NCBI GenBank assembly: GCA_017545365.1
Contig: JAFWOP010000036.1
Location: 1 to 38,453, forward strand
Direction of reading: 5' to 3'
Length of the DNA: 38,453 bases
Source of the DNA: Bacteroidales bacterium
Lineage (GTDB): Bacteria; Bacteroidota; Bacteroidia; Bacteroidales; P3
How positions within the stretch are numbered: position 1 is the first letter of the stretch; each line of letters opens with the position of its first letter. Of the stretch, positions 6,172-13,656 are shown in pieces. The notes below the pieces were generated by a model that saw nothing but the letters and a program-made list of their open reading frames with translations, ran no database searches and was not told the DNA's origin. The position numbers and the translations under genes are program-made.

Positions 6172-6990
6172 TTGGAAACGATAAATATAACATTGCCCAA
6201 TAGTCCCGACAATTTTTTGTTGATGGAGATGTGCGACCGTCTGAAAAAAGGTCAGGAAGTGACCATGCTCTTTGGAGGTCACAGCATGTTGCCGTTGATA
6301 AGTGGTGAGGGGGACAAGATACGTCTCAGACCCTTGGCTGAAGGCGAAGTCTGCCAGCCAGGAGAAGTGTACCTCTTTCTCCACAATAACCACTTTATCA
6401 TCCACCGTCTGCTCTATATCAAAGACGGGGTGCATGTGTTCAGAGGCGATAACTGTTATGCCAATGAGGAGGAGACGAGGGATAATGTGCTGGCCAAACT
6501 GACGTATGTCATCCGTCCGAATGGGAAGGAGATAGACTGCGAAGGTGCCTGGTGGCGTAAGGCATCGGCCCAGGTCCTGAGACGTCGCAGATTGCGTAGC
6601 TTACTAGTTAAGGTGGGCAACAGAAATGCCCGCCGCAAATGGGCTGCGTTATATTTCGTATTTCTGGCAGTCCTGATGTGGGCACCCTTGAATGGCCTAG
6701 GAATCCCACTAGACAATTTTGTTTTTGGGTTGAGGCTTGACCACCTCTTGCATGGCTCTGTCTATCTCTTCTGTGCCCTGTGCCTGATGGATTACCTCAA
6801 TTTCCGTAAAGGGCGCATCCTTTTGGTCGCAATACTCATAGGCCTGACGACAGAATTTGTGCAGCATCTGCTGCCCTATCGTGGTTTTGATGTGAATGAT
6901 TTGTTGGCCAATACGATGGGATGCATCCTGGGGTGGGCTGCCATCCTGCCTATTTTGAGCCGTAGGAGAAAAATATACAACCTCAAATAA
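6172..6990 (+). CDS. S24/S26-type peptidase fused to a VanZ-like membrane domain
   Basis: A 272-residue fusion. The N-terminal half is a signal-peptidase-like (S24/S26) domain: GGHSMLPLI with the nucleophile Ser38, then GDKIRLRPL and PGEVYLFL, then FIIHRLLYI with His78, then FRGDN. The Ser/His pair recalls SipW-type peptidases, which use histidine rather than lysine. The C-terminal half (about 158-272) is a VanZ-like domain: several membrane helices with RLDHLLHGSVY and TEFVQHLLPYRGFDVNDLLAN, typical VanZ motifs. The start is uncertain: TTG at 6172 (used here) keeps the LPN..FL segment that related peptidases have before the catalytic serine; ATG at 6223 is the alternative. It lies 10 bases after the HprK-like gene and 46 before the glycosyltransferase. 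It may clip a peptide at the membrane, but this is inference. Confidence 0.8.
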   Translation: METINITLPNSPDNFLLMEMCDRLKKGQEVTMLFGGHSMLPLISGEGDKIRLRPLAEGEVCQPGEVYLFLHNNHFIIHRLLYIKDGVHVFRGDNCYANEEETRDNVLAKLTYVIRPNGKEIDCEGAWWRKASAQVLRRRRLRSLLVKVGNRNARRKWAALYFVFLAVLMWAPLNGLGIPLDNFVFGLRLDHLLHGSVYLFCALCLMDYLNFRKGRILLVAILIGLTTEFVQHLLPYRGFDVNDLLANTMGCILGWAAILPILSRRRKIYNLK

Positions 6991-7036
6991 CCCATATAGT
7001 TCATTGCAGAAATAATCAATATTCAAACCAATTGAG

Positions 7037-7762
7037 ATGTCAGACACACTTGTAATTACGCCAACGTATAACGAAAAAGAGAACATAGAGAATATCATCC
7101 GTAAGGTTTTCTCGCTCGAGAAGGGATTTGATATGCTGATTGTCGAGGATAATTCGCCCGACGGTACTGCAGATATTGTGAAACGTCTCATGCAAGAGTT
7201 CCCCGACCGTCTTTTTATCAAGGAGCGTAAAGGCAAATTGGGCCTTGGAACTGCCTACTTGGACGGTTTCCGTTGGGGGTTGGAACACGGCTATGAGTAC
7301 ATGATAGAGATGGATGCTGACTTCTCGCACAACCCTGACGATTTGCCACGCCTGTACGAAGCTTGTGCTTCAGGCAAGGGTGATGTTGTCGTAGGCTCTC
7401 GCTATGTGGATGGGAAGATTAGTGTGGTCAACTGGCCTATGGGACGACTGATGATGTCTTATTTCGCTTCGGTCTATGTACGTCTGATAACAGGCATGAA
7501 AGTGATGGACTCTACTGCCGGCTTTGTCTGCTATAGCCGTCGAGTGCTGGAGAAGATGAAGTTCGACAAGGTGAAATTTGTCGGCTATGCCTTTCAGATT
7601 GAGATGAAGTATACCGTCACGCGGCTCGGTTTCAAGATATACGAAGTACCCATCATCTTCACCGACCGGGTGCTTGGCACCTCCAAGATGAGCATGAAGA
7701 TATTCAAAGAGGCCTTCTTCGGGGTCTTCAATCTACGGTTAAGGAATTGGAAAAAATACTGA
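7037..7762 (+). CDS. Polyprenyl-phosphate mannosyltransferase-like glycosyltransferase (GT2, DPM1 type)
   Basis: A 241-residue family 2 glycosyltransferase. It has VITPTYNEKENI at the N-terminus, VEDNSPDGT, then the metal-binding DAD at residues 93-95 in MDADFSHNP, then VVGSRYV, and a C-terminal part with GSTAGF-like sequence and FGYAFQIEM. The close match is to bacterial dolichyl/polyprenyl-phosphate mannose synthases, which transfer mannose (or a related sugar) from a nucleotide donor to a lipid carrier on the cytoplasmic face of the membrane. The protein is soluble-type and lacks the C-terminal membrane helices found in some relatives. It is 5 bases from the peptidase gene downstream, so the two are co-transcribed. 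Confidence 0.9.
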   Translation: MSDTLVITPTYNEKENIENIIRKVFSLEKGFDMLIVEDNSPDGTADIVKRLMQEFPDRLFIKERKGKLGLGTAYLDGFRWGLEHGYEYMIEMDADFSHNPDDLPRLYEACASGKGDVVVGSRYVDGKISVVNWPMGRLMMSYFASVYVRLITGMKVMDSTAGFVCYSRRVLEKMKFDKVKFVGYAFQIEMKYTVTRLGFKIYEVPIIFTDRVLGTSKMSMKIFKEAFFGVFNLRLRNWKKY

Positions 7763-7767
7763 GAAAT

Positions 7768-9921
7768 ATGAAGAAATCATTCTTTTTAGCTATCGCGCTG
7801 ACTCTGGCAGTCAGCGTTTTTGCACAAAACAAGCTGCTGAGTTCCAAACAACTTATGTCGGGTAACCTCTATCCCCATGCACCCATGCGTGGCATACAGT
7901 TCGTTGGCAGCACCAACCAGATTGCCTATATTCAGGATACGGCTCTTTATATGGGCCAGCCTGGCAAGACAAAAGTCTGCCTCACTCTGTCACAACTGAA
8001 CAAGGCTGTTGTTGCAGCAGGTTACGAGTCGATGCGCTATATGCCTAATATCGAAATGCTCAATGCCAAAGAGTTGTGCTTCACTTATGCTGGCAAGCTT
8101 CTCCAGTACAACCTGACCAAACGCGTCCTGACCACTATCGCCAAATACCCGTCAGACAATGCTGCCCATCAGGATATGGAAGAAAACGGGCACAAAACAG
8201 CCTACACGGTCAACAACAACCTATATGTGTATAACGACGGCAATGTGTTCTCCATTGAAAGCCCCGACCAAGACATTATTTACGGCCAGTCTGTCCACCG
8301 CAATGAGTTCGGCATTGAGAAAGGTACTTTCTGGTCCCCAAAGGGCAACTATTTGGCCTTCTATCGCATGGATCAGTCGATGGTGACCGATTATCCCCTG
8401 GTAAACACTACGGCCCGCATAGCTCGTGAACAACCCTTCAAATACCCCATGGCTGGCATGAAGAGTCATGAGGTGACCGTGGGTATCTATAACGCTTCCG
8501 TTGATTCTCTGGTATATCTTGACACCCGCAGAGACGAGAGTGTCGCCGAGCGCGAGAACTACCTGACCAACATAAGCTGGGATCCCAACGAGGAGTATCT
8601 CTATATCGCCAAAATCAATCGTGAGCAGAACCACATGTGGCTGGAACGTTATTATGTGTCCGATGGCGAGTTCGACACTGTCCTTTTCGAAGAACAGAAC
8701 AGCCGCTATGTCGAACCTTGTGATCCCATGTTTTTCCGCCCCGGCCATCCCGACCAGTTTTTCTGGTTCAGTCTGCGCGATGGATACAAACACCTGTATC
8801 TCTACAACACCGACGGCCAGATGCTCAAGCAGGTGACCACTGGAAAATATGAGGTGGAAGGCATAATCGGTTTCGATGCCAAAGGCGAGAACCTCTTTAT
8901 CTATGCCAATAAGGATAACCCCATCGGTCGCGCTGCCTACAAGGTGAACCTTACCACGCTGGAGATGACCCCCATCACCCCCACCGAAGGAACCCACCGC
9001 GTGACAGTCAGTGCCGATGGCACCACCGTCATAGACATCTATAGCGGGGTCAGCACACCGGGCCGCTGCAATATTTGCCGATTCAAGGGTAATAAGCTGG
9101 TCTCGGAGAAGAACCTCTACGACTTGTCCAATCCGCTGGAGGAATATGCCATGCCGAAAATCGAGATGGGCAGCCTCAAGGCAGCCGACGGCGTGACAGA
9201 CCTTTACTACCGTCTCATCACCCCTCCAAACATGGAGGCAGGGAAAAAGTACCCCACCTTGGTGTATGTCTACGGCGGTCCTCACAGCCAGCTTGTCACC
9301 GACAGCTGGTTGGGAGGCGGCAACCTATATTTTCTCTTCTTGGCTCAGCAGGGTTACGTGGTCTTCACCCTCGATAACCGAGGTACGGACAACCGAGGCT
9401 TTGAGTTCGAGAGCTGCACCCACCGTCACCTCGGACAGATTGAAATGGCCGACCAGCTGGAAGGTGTCAAATTCCTTCAGTCACTGCCCTACGTCGACAA
9501 AGACCGCATGGGTGTCGAAGGGTGGAGCTTCGGTGGCTTCATGACCATCACGATGAAACTGGCCCACCCCGAGATATTCAAAGTGGGATGTGCTGGTGGA
9601 CCCGTCATCGACTGGAAATGGTACGAAGTGATGTATGGTGAGCGGTATATGGACACCCCACAGGAAAACCCCGAGGGCTATGACAACAATTCGTTGCTCA
9701 ATAAGGCAAAAGACCTGGACGGCCGTCTGCTAGTCATCCATGGGGCCGAAGACAACACCGTGGTGTGGCAGAACAGCATCGAATTCATCGATGCCTGTAT
9801 CAAGGCAGGCAAGCAGGTGGACTACTTCATCTATCCCCACCACGAACACAACGTCCGCGGCTACGACCGCATACACCTTTACGAGAAGATGTTCGACTAC
9901 TACGAAACCTTCTTGAAGTAA
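7768..9921 (+). CDS. ptpA: Prolyl tripeptidyl peptidase (S9B family)
   Basis: A 717-residue secreted serine peptidase that removes Xaa-Xaa-Pro tripeptides from peptide N-termini, in the periplasm or at the outer membrane. It has a signal peptide (MKKSFFLAIALTLAVSVFAQ), an eight-bladed propeller-type N-terminal domain with the HRNEFGIEKGTFWSPKG segment (bearing the glutamate that binds the substrate amino group), and a C-terminal alpha/beta hydrolase with GWSFGGFM (Ser587), HGAEDNTVVW (Asp662) and HHEHNVRG (His694). The similarity to Porphyromonas PtpA by eye is strong along the whole length, more so than to DPP IV. A TTG at 7747 would give 7 extra residues before the signal peptide and overlap the previous gene; the ATG at 7768 is chosen. 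It is the last gene of the operon and is followed by a terminator. Confidence 0.93.
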   Translation: MKKSFFLAIALTLAVSVFAQNKLLSSKQLMSGNLYPHAPMRGIQFVGSTNQIAYIQDTALYMGQPGKTKVCLTLSQLNKAVVAAGYESMRYMPNIEMLNAKELCFTYAGKLLQYNLTKRVLTTIAKYPSDNAAHQDMEENGHKTAYTVNNNLYVYNDGNVFSIESPDQDIIYGQSVHRNEFGIEKGTFWSPKGNYLAFYRMDQSMVTDYPLVNTTARIAREQPFKYPMAGMKSHEVTVGIYNASVDSLVYLDTRRDESVAERENYLTNISWDPNEEYLYIAKINREQNHMWLERYYVSDGEFDTVLFEEQNSRYVEPCDPMFFRPGHPDQFFWFSLRDGYKHLYLYNTDGQMLKQVTTGKYEVEGIIGFDAKGENLFIYANKDNPIGRAAYKVNLTTLEMTPITPTEGTHRVTVSADGTTVIDIYSGVSTPGRCNICRFKGNKLVSEKNLYDLSNPLEEYAMPKIEMGSLKAADGVTDLYYRLITPPNMEAGKKYPTLVYVYGGPHSQLVTDSWLGGGNLYFLFLAQQGYVVFTLDNRGTDNRGFEFESCTHRHLGQIEMADQLEGVKFLQSLPYVDKDRMGVEGWSFGGFMTITMKLAHPEIFKVGCAGGPVIDWKWYEVMYGERYMDTPQENPEGYDNNSLLNKAKDLDGRLLVIHGAEDNTVVWQNSIEFIDACIKAGKQVDYFIYPHHEHNVRGYDRIHLYEKMFDYYETFLK

Positions 9922-9956
9922 ATAAGGATAGCACCTATTTAAGGTGAATGAGAAAA

Positions 9957-9991
9957 GCAGAGACGGCAAGGTGAGTCGCCTCTGCCTTTTT
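9957..9991 (+). terminator. Rho-independent terminator after ptpA
   Basis: GCAGAG (9957-9962) pairs with CTCTGC (9980-9985), with a further CG/CG pair after one mismatch, and a T-run follows (9987-9991). It lies 36 bases after the stop codon. Confidence 0.8.
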
Positions 9992-10012
9992 GTTGTTTCG
10001 TAGCAAGGGTCG

Positions 10013-10222
10013 TCAATAGTTTTCCCGAAGCCAGTCGCTGAAGTAGTGGACTATGACGTAATAGCCCATGTTGCCCGATGAGATAACCCCTTTCTCGGTT
10101 AAACCTTTTAAGACCGATTGGATAAAACTGCCTAGCTGACTGGGTTCCATCATCCAGATTGGAATGAGGACTCCTCCATGCCCCCCCCAAAAAAAAATGC
10201 TAGGCTTGTAACATTCCGGTTG
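10013..10222 (-). pseudogene. C-terminal gene fragment
   Basis: On the minus strand a frame reads GHGGVLIPIWMMEPSQLG followed by SFIQSVLKGLTEKGVISSG and GYYVIVHYFSDWLRENY, ending in TGA at 10013-10015. This looks like the end of a real small protein (winged-helix-like, hydrophobic core pattern), but the frame has no convincing start and ends upstream at a stop at 10223-10225. A run of 8 C and 9 A (plus-strand 10181-10197) lies just upstream of the plausible part, a hotspot for slippage. The nearest ATG codons (10150 and 10153) would give only 45-46 residues. The family is not recognised. Confidence 0.45.
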
Positions 10223-10238
10223 TCATATACGACTATTC
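10208..10238 (+). promoter_or_regulatory. Candidate ECF sigma factor promoter, copy 1
   Basis: GTAACATT (10208-10215) and CGACTATTC (10230-10238) are separated identically in copy 2 in front of the sigma gene (17 bases between GTAAC and CGAC). The first copy lies 34 bases upstream of the small membrane-protein gene at 10273. The two copies share about two thirds of their bases outside the boxes too. Confidence 0.6.
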
Positions 10239-10272
10239 AGGCAAAATGATGAAAAAATAAACGAAGAAGGAA

Positions 10273-10419
10273 ATGGACACAAAGCAAAACATACAACGAA
10301 ATAGGAATACTGCACAAGATAGCAACGGCAGTGTAATTGGGAAAATGTTCATATTTGGGATTCCCATCATCATAATTGGAATATACACCTTGGCGGTTGT
10401 CCAGAATTTGCTCGATTGA
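10273..10419 (+). CDS. Small membrane protein (48 residues), sigma-operon neighbour
   Basis: ATG at 10273, TGA at 10417-10419. The first ~22 residues are polar and basic (MDTKQNIQRNRNTAQDSNGS), then a single strong membrane helix (about 25-44: MFIFGIPIIIIGIYTLAVVQ) and a short polar tail. A purine-rich GAAGAAGGAA is placed just before the start. Homologues are not known to me. It stands 34 bases downstream of a promoter nearly identical to the one before the sigma factor gene, and 78 bases before that gene. It may be a target or a helper of the sigma circuit (for example, a membrane sensor peptide). The gene is easily missed because of its size. Confidence 0.6.
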   Translation: MDTKQNIQRNRNTAQDSNGSVIGKMFIFGIPIIIIGIYTLAVVQNLLD

Positions 10420-10445
10420 GGTTTTGAGAAAAAATACGCCACCAT

Positions 10446-10476
10446 GTAACATTTTGGTTACGCCATACGACTATTC
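10446..10476 (+). promoter_or_regulatory. Candidate ECF sigma factor promoter, copy 2 (autoregulatory)
   Basis: GTAACATT (10446-10453) and CGACTATTC (10468-10476), 17 bases between GTAAC and CGAC, 21 bases before the sigma gene start. The pattern GTAAC-n-CGAC is of the general ECF type (a -35 box with AAC and a -10 box starting CG). Since the same pattern precedes the small membrane protein, the simplest view is that the sigma factor activates both. Confidence 0.65.
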
Positions 10477-10497
10477 TTAGCAAAAGAAACGAGAAAA

Positions 10498-10986
10498 ATG
10501 TCCGACAAGGAGAAACTAGAACGATACGACAAACTGATAGCCAATCACAAAGGGTTGATTGTAAAAGTATGTCAGACCTACTGTCGCTACGACTACGAGG
10601 CGGCTCGCGACCTCTACCAAGACATTGCTCTCGAAATATGGACGCACATAGACAAGTTTAAAAAAGAAAGTTCCGAAGCAACGTGGATATGGCACCTGGC
10701 AGTGAACACTGCCATTGATAAGCTGAGGAAAGAGCAGCGGAGGCCGGTGCTGGTGCTTGGAGCACCGCTGCCCGAAAGAGGCACAGAGGAACGTCCACGG
10801 CGCATCGACGACCTCTACGAGGCTATCGCACACCTCAACACCGACGACCAGATGCTGGTCAATGCCAGACTGGAGGACTACAGCTACGAGGAAATTGCCA
10901 AAGAGACGGGCGTGAGCGAAGGGGCTCTACGAGTGCGTTACAACAGAGTTGTGAAACAGTTACGACAAATCATGAAAGGGAAATAA
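10498..10986 (+). CDS. ECF-type RNA polymerase sigma factor
   Basis: A 162-residue sigma-70 family factor of the extracytoplasmic function type. Region 2 is at about residues 20-85 (YEAARDLYQDIALEIWTHIDKFKKES, then TWIWHLAVNTAIDKLRKEQRR). Region 4 is at about 105-158 (DDQMLVNARLEDYSYEEIAKETGVSEGALRVRYNRVVKQLRQ), with the helix-turn-helix that reads the -35 box. A short linker with prolines joins them. It lies 3 bases before a membrane protein that is probably its anti-sigma factor, and before a lipoprotein and two outer-membrane proteins, so it likely governs an envelope response. It is preceded by a copy of its own putative promoter. Confidence 0.93.
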   Translation: MSDKEKLERYDKLIANHKGLIVKVCQTYCRYDYEAARDLYQDIALEIWTHIDKFKKESSEATWIWHLAVNTAIDKLRKEQRRPVLVLGAPLPERGTEERPRRIDDLYEAIAHLNTDDQMLVNARLEDYSYEEIAKETGVSEGALRVRYNRVVKQLRQIMKGK

Positions 10987-10989
10987 ACC

Positions 10990-11619
10990 ATGCAGGAAGA
11001 CAAGTTCTTAGATGATTACAAGCAGACCTGGCAGCAGGATAACGAGGCGATGGCACGTATAGTTGACATACCCTTGGAGACACTGCACGAGAACATCGCA
11101 CGCCATGAGCGTCGCAAGCACAGCCGTAGGATTGTGTGGACGACACTAAGTGCTGCCGCGTGTCTGGCATTTGTAGTAACTTCGGGCATCCGCTACCTGA
11201 TGCCCTATACTCCTAGCGACAACCCAACAATGGTGGCGGAGAACCGCAGGGCAGTCACCACCCACATATTCGAACAGACCTCCCCTGTAGAGCAGCCATC
11301 ACATAAGAGGGTGGTCGCCACTCCTATCGCAACTAGAAGCCCCCAATTGCAACAAGTAACCTTATCGCAAGCAACACTACCCGAGGAGTCTGCAACACCA
11401 GCAGAACCAGTCGTAGACATCCATCCCGACGCATTGCCCACACACGTATTCGAGGACAATGTGATTGAGACCAACCGCCTTGTGGCGAAGGGCGAAAAAA
11501 AAGTTGAGGGTACAACGGTTGAGACTGAGGGGCTGGTGAAGATTGTGTCGCCGTCGCGCAACACCTTCCACGAGGCCATCGTAGAGCCGCTGCTCGCCTT
11601 AGTGACATACGACATGTAA
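10990..11619 (+). CDS. Probable anti-sigma factor, single-pass membrane protein
   Basis: A 209-residue protein 3 bases after the sigma gene stop. Residues 1-45 are charged and would lie in the cytoplasm. One membrane helix is at about 48-66 (IVWTTLSAAACLAFVVTSG). The remainder is a polar, proline/threonine-rich periplasmic part with no recognised fold. Position and topology match anti-sigma factors that hold ECF sigma factors at the membrane, but no ZAS zinc motif or RskA domain is visible. The call rests on context. Confidence 0.65.
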   Translation: MQEDKFLDDYKQTWQQDNEAMARIVDIPLETLHENIARHERRKHSRRIVWTTLSAAACLAFVVTSGIRYLMPYTPSDNPTMVAENRRAVTTHIFEQTSPVEQPSHKRVVATPIATRSPQLQQVTLSQATLPEESATPAEPVVDIHPDALPTHVFEDNVIETNRLVAKGEKKVEGTTVETEGLVKIVSPSRNTFHEAIVEPLLALVTYDM

Positions 11620-11680
11620 GACTATAGTAAACAGAGATCTCTATCCATAGATTATTCACACATTTAAACACAACTGTAAA

Positions 11681-12142
11681 ATGAAAAAGATTTTAGCAAC
11701 CCTATTTATTGCAGCAGCCCTGTTGACTGCCTGCACCGAAAAAGAGGACAACGGAAATAATAACAACCCGGCTCAAGAACCCACCACCGTGTCACTGGCA
11801 GGCTCCTCTTGGGTGGGAACAGTGAACAACGACCCCGAAGAGCTGCACTACGGTGGCGGAGTACTGATTACCTCGGCAACGTATCGTGCGCTGTTTACTG
11901 ACACACTGAACGGAACGCTGTCGTACCAGATGACGACACTGGTGGACGGCGAAGCCTATGACGACGAGGATACAACCGAAATCACCTACACCTTCGACGG
12001 CACTGCGAGTGGCGTAATGATGGTGGAAGGGGAACCGATGCCGTTCCGCTACAACGCTACGGACAACACTATCGTCATACCTGTCGACAACGAGGGTGGG
12101 AACGAACTGGTAGTATCGGAGATTGTACTGCATAAAGAATAA
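11681..12142 (+). CDS. Lipoprotein of unknown function
   Basis: A 153-residue lipoprotein. The signal sequence MKKILATLFIAAALLTAC has a good lipobox (LTAC, Cys18). It continues with an N/E-rich linker and a small all-beta domain (about 40-153) that begins LAGSSWVGTVNND and contains a Y-T-F-D-G-T-A motif, similar in style to lipocalin-like Bacteroidetes lipoproteins. The gene is downstream of the sigma/anti-sigma pair with a 61-base gap. It is probably part of the same transcription unit and exposed in the periplasm or on the outer membrane. Confidence 0.8.
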   Translation: MKKILATLFIAAALLTACTEKEDNGNNNNPAQEPTTVSLAGSSWVGTVNNDPEELHYGGGVLITSATYRALFTDTLNGTLSYQMTTLVDGEAYDDEDTTEITYTFDGTASGVMMVEGEPMPFRYNATDNTIVIPVDNEGGNELVVSEIVLHKE

Positions 12143-12248
12143 CCTTTTTACATACCTCCCGCCTAACGGTAAACCCTCCACTGGAGGCTTTAATTCCCTC
12201 TAAAGAAGAGACGGCTGACGCGGGCGAACACTCAAATCTTCAAACAAT

Positions 12249-13622
12249 ATGAAAAAGATTGCCATAATAATGTTATTCCTGCTGGCTGCACTGGGAGCGA
12301 CGGCGCAGGAGCCGACAAAGCTGATACAACGGCTGGACTTGAGTTCACAGAAGTATCTGATGATACACGTAGGGGGTGAATATACCTCGGTGGTCATCTA
12401 TCAGGACACAGAAGACTATGTGGCGGTGCGCAATCCGCTATGGAACGACACTTCGCTGACCAGCCAGCCTCTGTTCGAACTGACCCAGAGCGACTTCTTC
12501 TACACCCTTTGGGTGGGTGGGAATGCTCGTACAGGAGTGATAGAGATACACGCCAAGCGCGACAACTTGGACATCTACAGCTGCCTGTACAACCATGTCG
12601 GGGTATACCCTGCCAAGGCTGGCGACACGGTAAGGCTGAGGTCGATCCGCGTGCAGACCGACGACTACAGCATGGTGGAGATTGGTTCTCCGCTGCTAGC
12701 TGAGGATGTGCGGCTGATTGCAGAAAAGCACTCTTCCATCTACTACCATACCTATATGGCCGAACGCTACTCGGAGAACACCAAGGAGAGCGGCATTATT
12801 TACGGCGGCATACGCAATGGGGAGTCGCTGGCGAAGAAGCACCGTCTCTTCGACTACAACACCGAAGGCTACAAACTGATGGAGCACCGCTACCGCCCCG
12901 CACAGCGGCTGCACCTGTCAGTAACTGCCGCACTGCTGTCGGCGGGCAGTAAACCACTTTCGGGCTTTGGGTGGACGGAAAACCGCTACTATGAAGATTA
13001 CCCCTATCCCGAGATGAAGACAACGTTGGGATGCTACCAGCTGACGATGAGCTACGACATCGTGTGCCGCAAACACTTTGCCTTCGGGCTGGGACTAGAG
13101 TATTCCTACAATCGGTTCAAGTACCAAGACCCCTATGTGGACTTCTACTACAACCGCTATGAACCAGATGAGTATGGTCGGCCCGACAATAACTATTTGG
13201 TGCCGATGGAGCCCCCCATCGGTGGAGGCGACTCACTACAATACTGGAGCAGCCAGCTGACCGCCAAATATGTTGCCATACCTATCGGAGTGACCTACTA
13301 TGCCGACAAAAACCATCGCAAAGGCTTGCATGTGGGGTTGGAACTGGTGCCCAGTTTTGCCATAAACGATGGCACTTTAAACCGCCATTACAGTCAATGG
13401 GATGAACAAGACGGCACCAACCATGTGTCGGGAGTTATTATCAATAGCAAGCAGCCCATGCAGTTGTACACATTGTTAGACCTACGGCTCAACATCGGCT
13501 GGGGAGCTTGGAGCATAATGATGCAGGGCTCTCCTGACTCTGCCAACTGGAGTTTCTCCTCTAGCGACAGCGGCCTGATTAATGTATACTCATTCCGTAT
13601 GGGTGTGAGGGTAACCCTTTGA
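12249..13622 (+). CDS. Outer-membrane protein: DUF2807-like N-terminus with beta-barrel C-terminus
   Basis: A 457-residue secreted protein. Signal peptide MKKIAIIMLFLLAALGATAQ. Residues ~25-190 show repeated short strands (GVIEIHAKRDNLDIYS, RLRSIRVQTDDYSMVEIG, DVRLIAEKHSSIYY), as in DUF2807 (head GIN) beta-helix-like domains. Residues ~215-457 alternate hydrophobic and polar residues with Tyr/Trp at strand ends (HFAFGLGLEYSYNRFKY, GLHVGLELVPSFAIN), ending in MGVRVTL: a barrel of the OmpA/porin type. Function unknown. It follows the lipoprotein by 106 bases in the sigma operon. Confidence 0.7.
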   Translation: MKKIAIIMLFLLAALGATAQEPTKLIQRLDLSSQKYLMIHVGGEYTSVVIYQDTEDYVAVRNPLWNDTSLTSQPLFELTQSDFFYTLWVGGNARTGVIEIHAKRDNLDIYSCLYNHVGVYPAKAGDTVRLRSIRVQTDDYSMVEIGSPLLAEDVRLIAEKHSSIYYHTYMAERYSENTKESGIIYGGIRNGESLAKKHRLFDYNTEGYKLMEHRYRPAQRLHLSVTAALLSAGSKPLSGFGWTENRYYEDYPYPEMKTTLGCYQLTMSYDIVCRKHFAFGLGLEYSYNRFKYQDPYVDFYYNRYEPDEYGRPDNNYLVPMEPPIGGGDSLQYWSSQLTAKYVAIPIGVTYYADKNHRKGLHVGLELVPSFAINDGTLNRHYSQWDEQDGTNHVSGVIINSKQPMQLYTLLDLRLNIGWGAWSIMMQGSPDSANWSFSSSDSGLINVYSFRMGVRVTL

Positions 13623-13656
13623 GATAGTAAGAAGTAAGAACTAAAAAAACATCAAA

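Noticed and set aside
8221..9285. 354-codon frame on the minus strand
   Set aside because: It runs antisense to ptpA, which has clear catalytic motifs; the antisense frame has His/Val/Gly/Ile-rich composition typical of shadow frames.
12175..12195. CCTCCACTGGAGG hairpin after the lipoprotein gene
   Set aside because: The loop is too small and the T-tract is weak, so a terminator within the sigma operon is not convincing.
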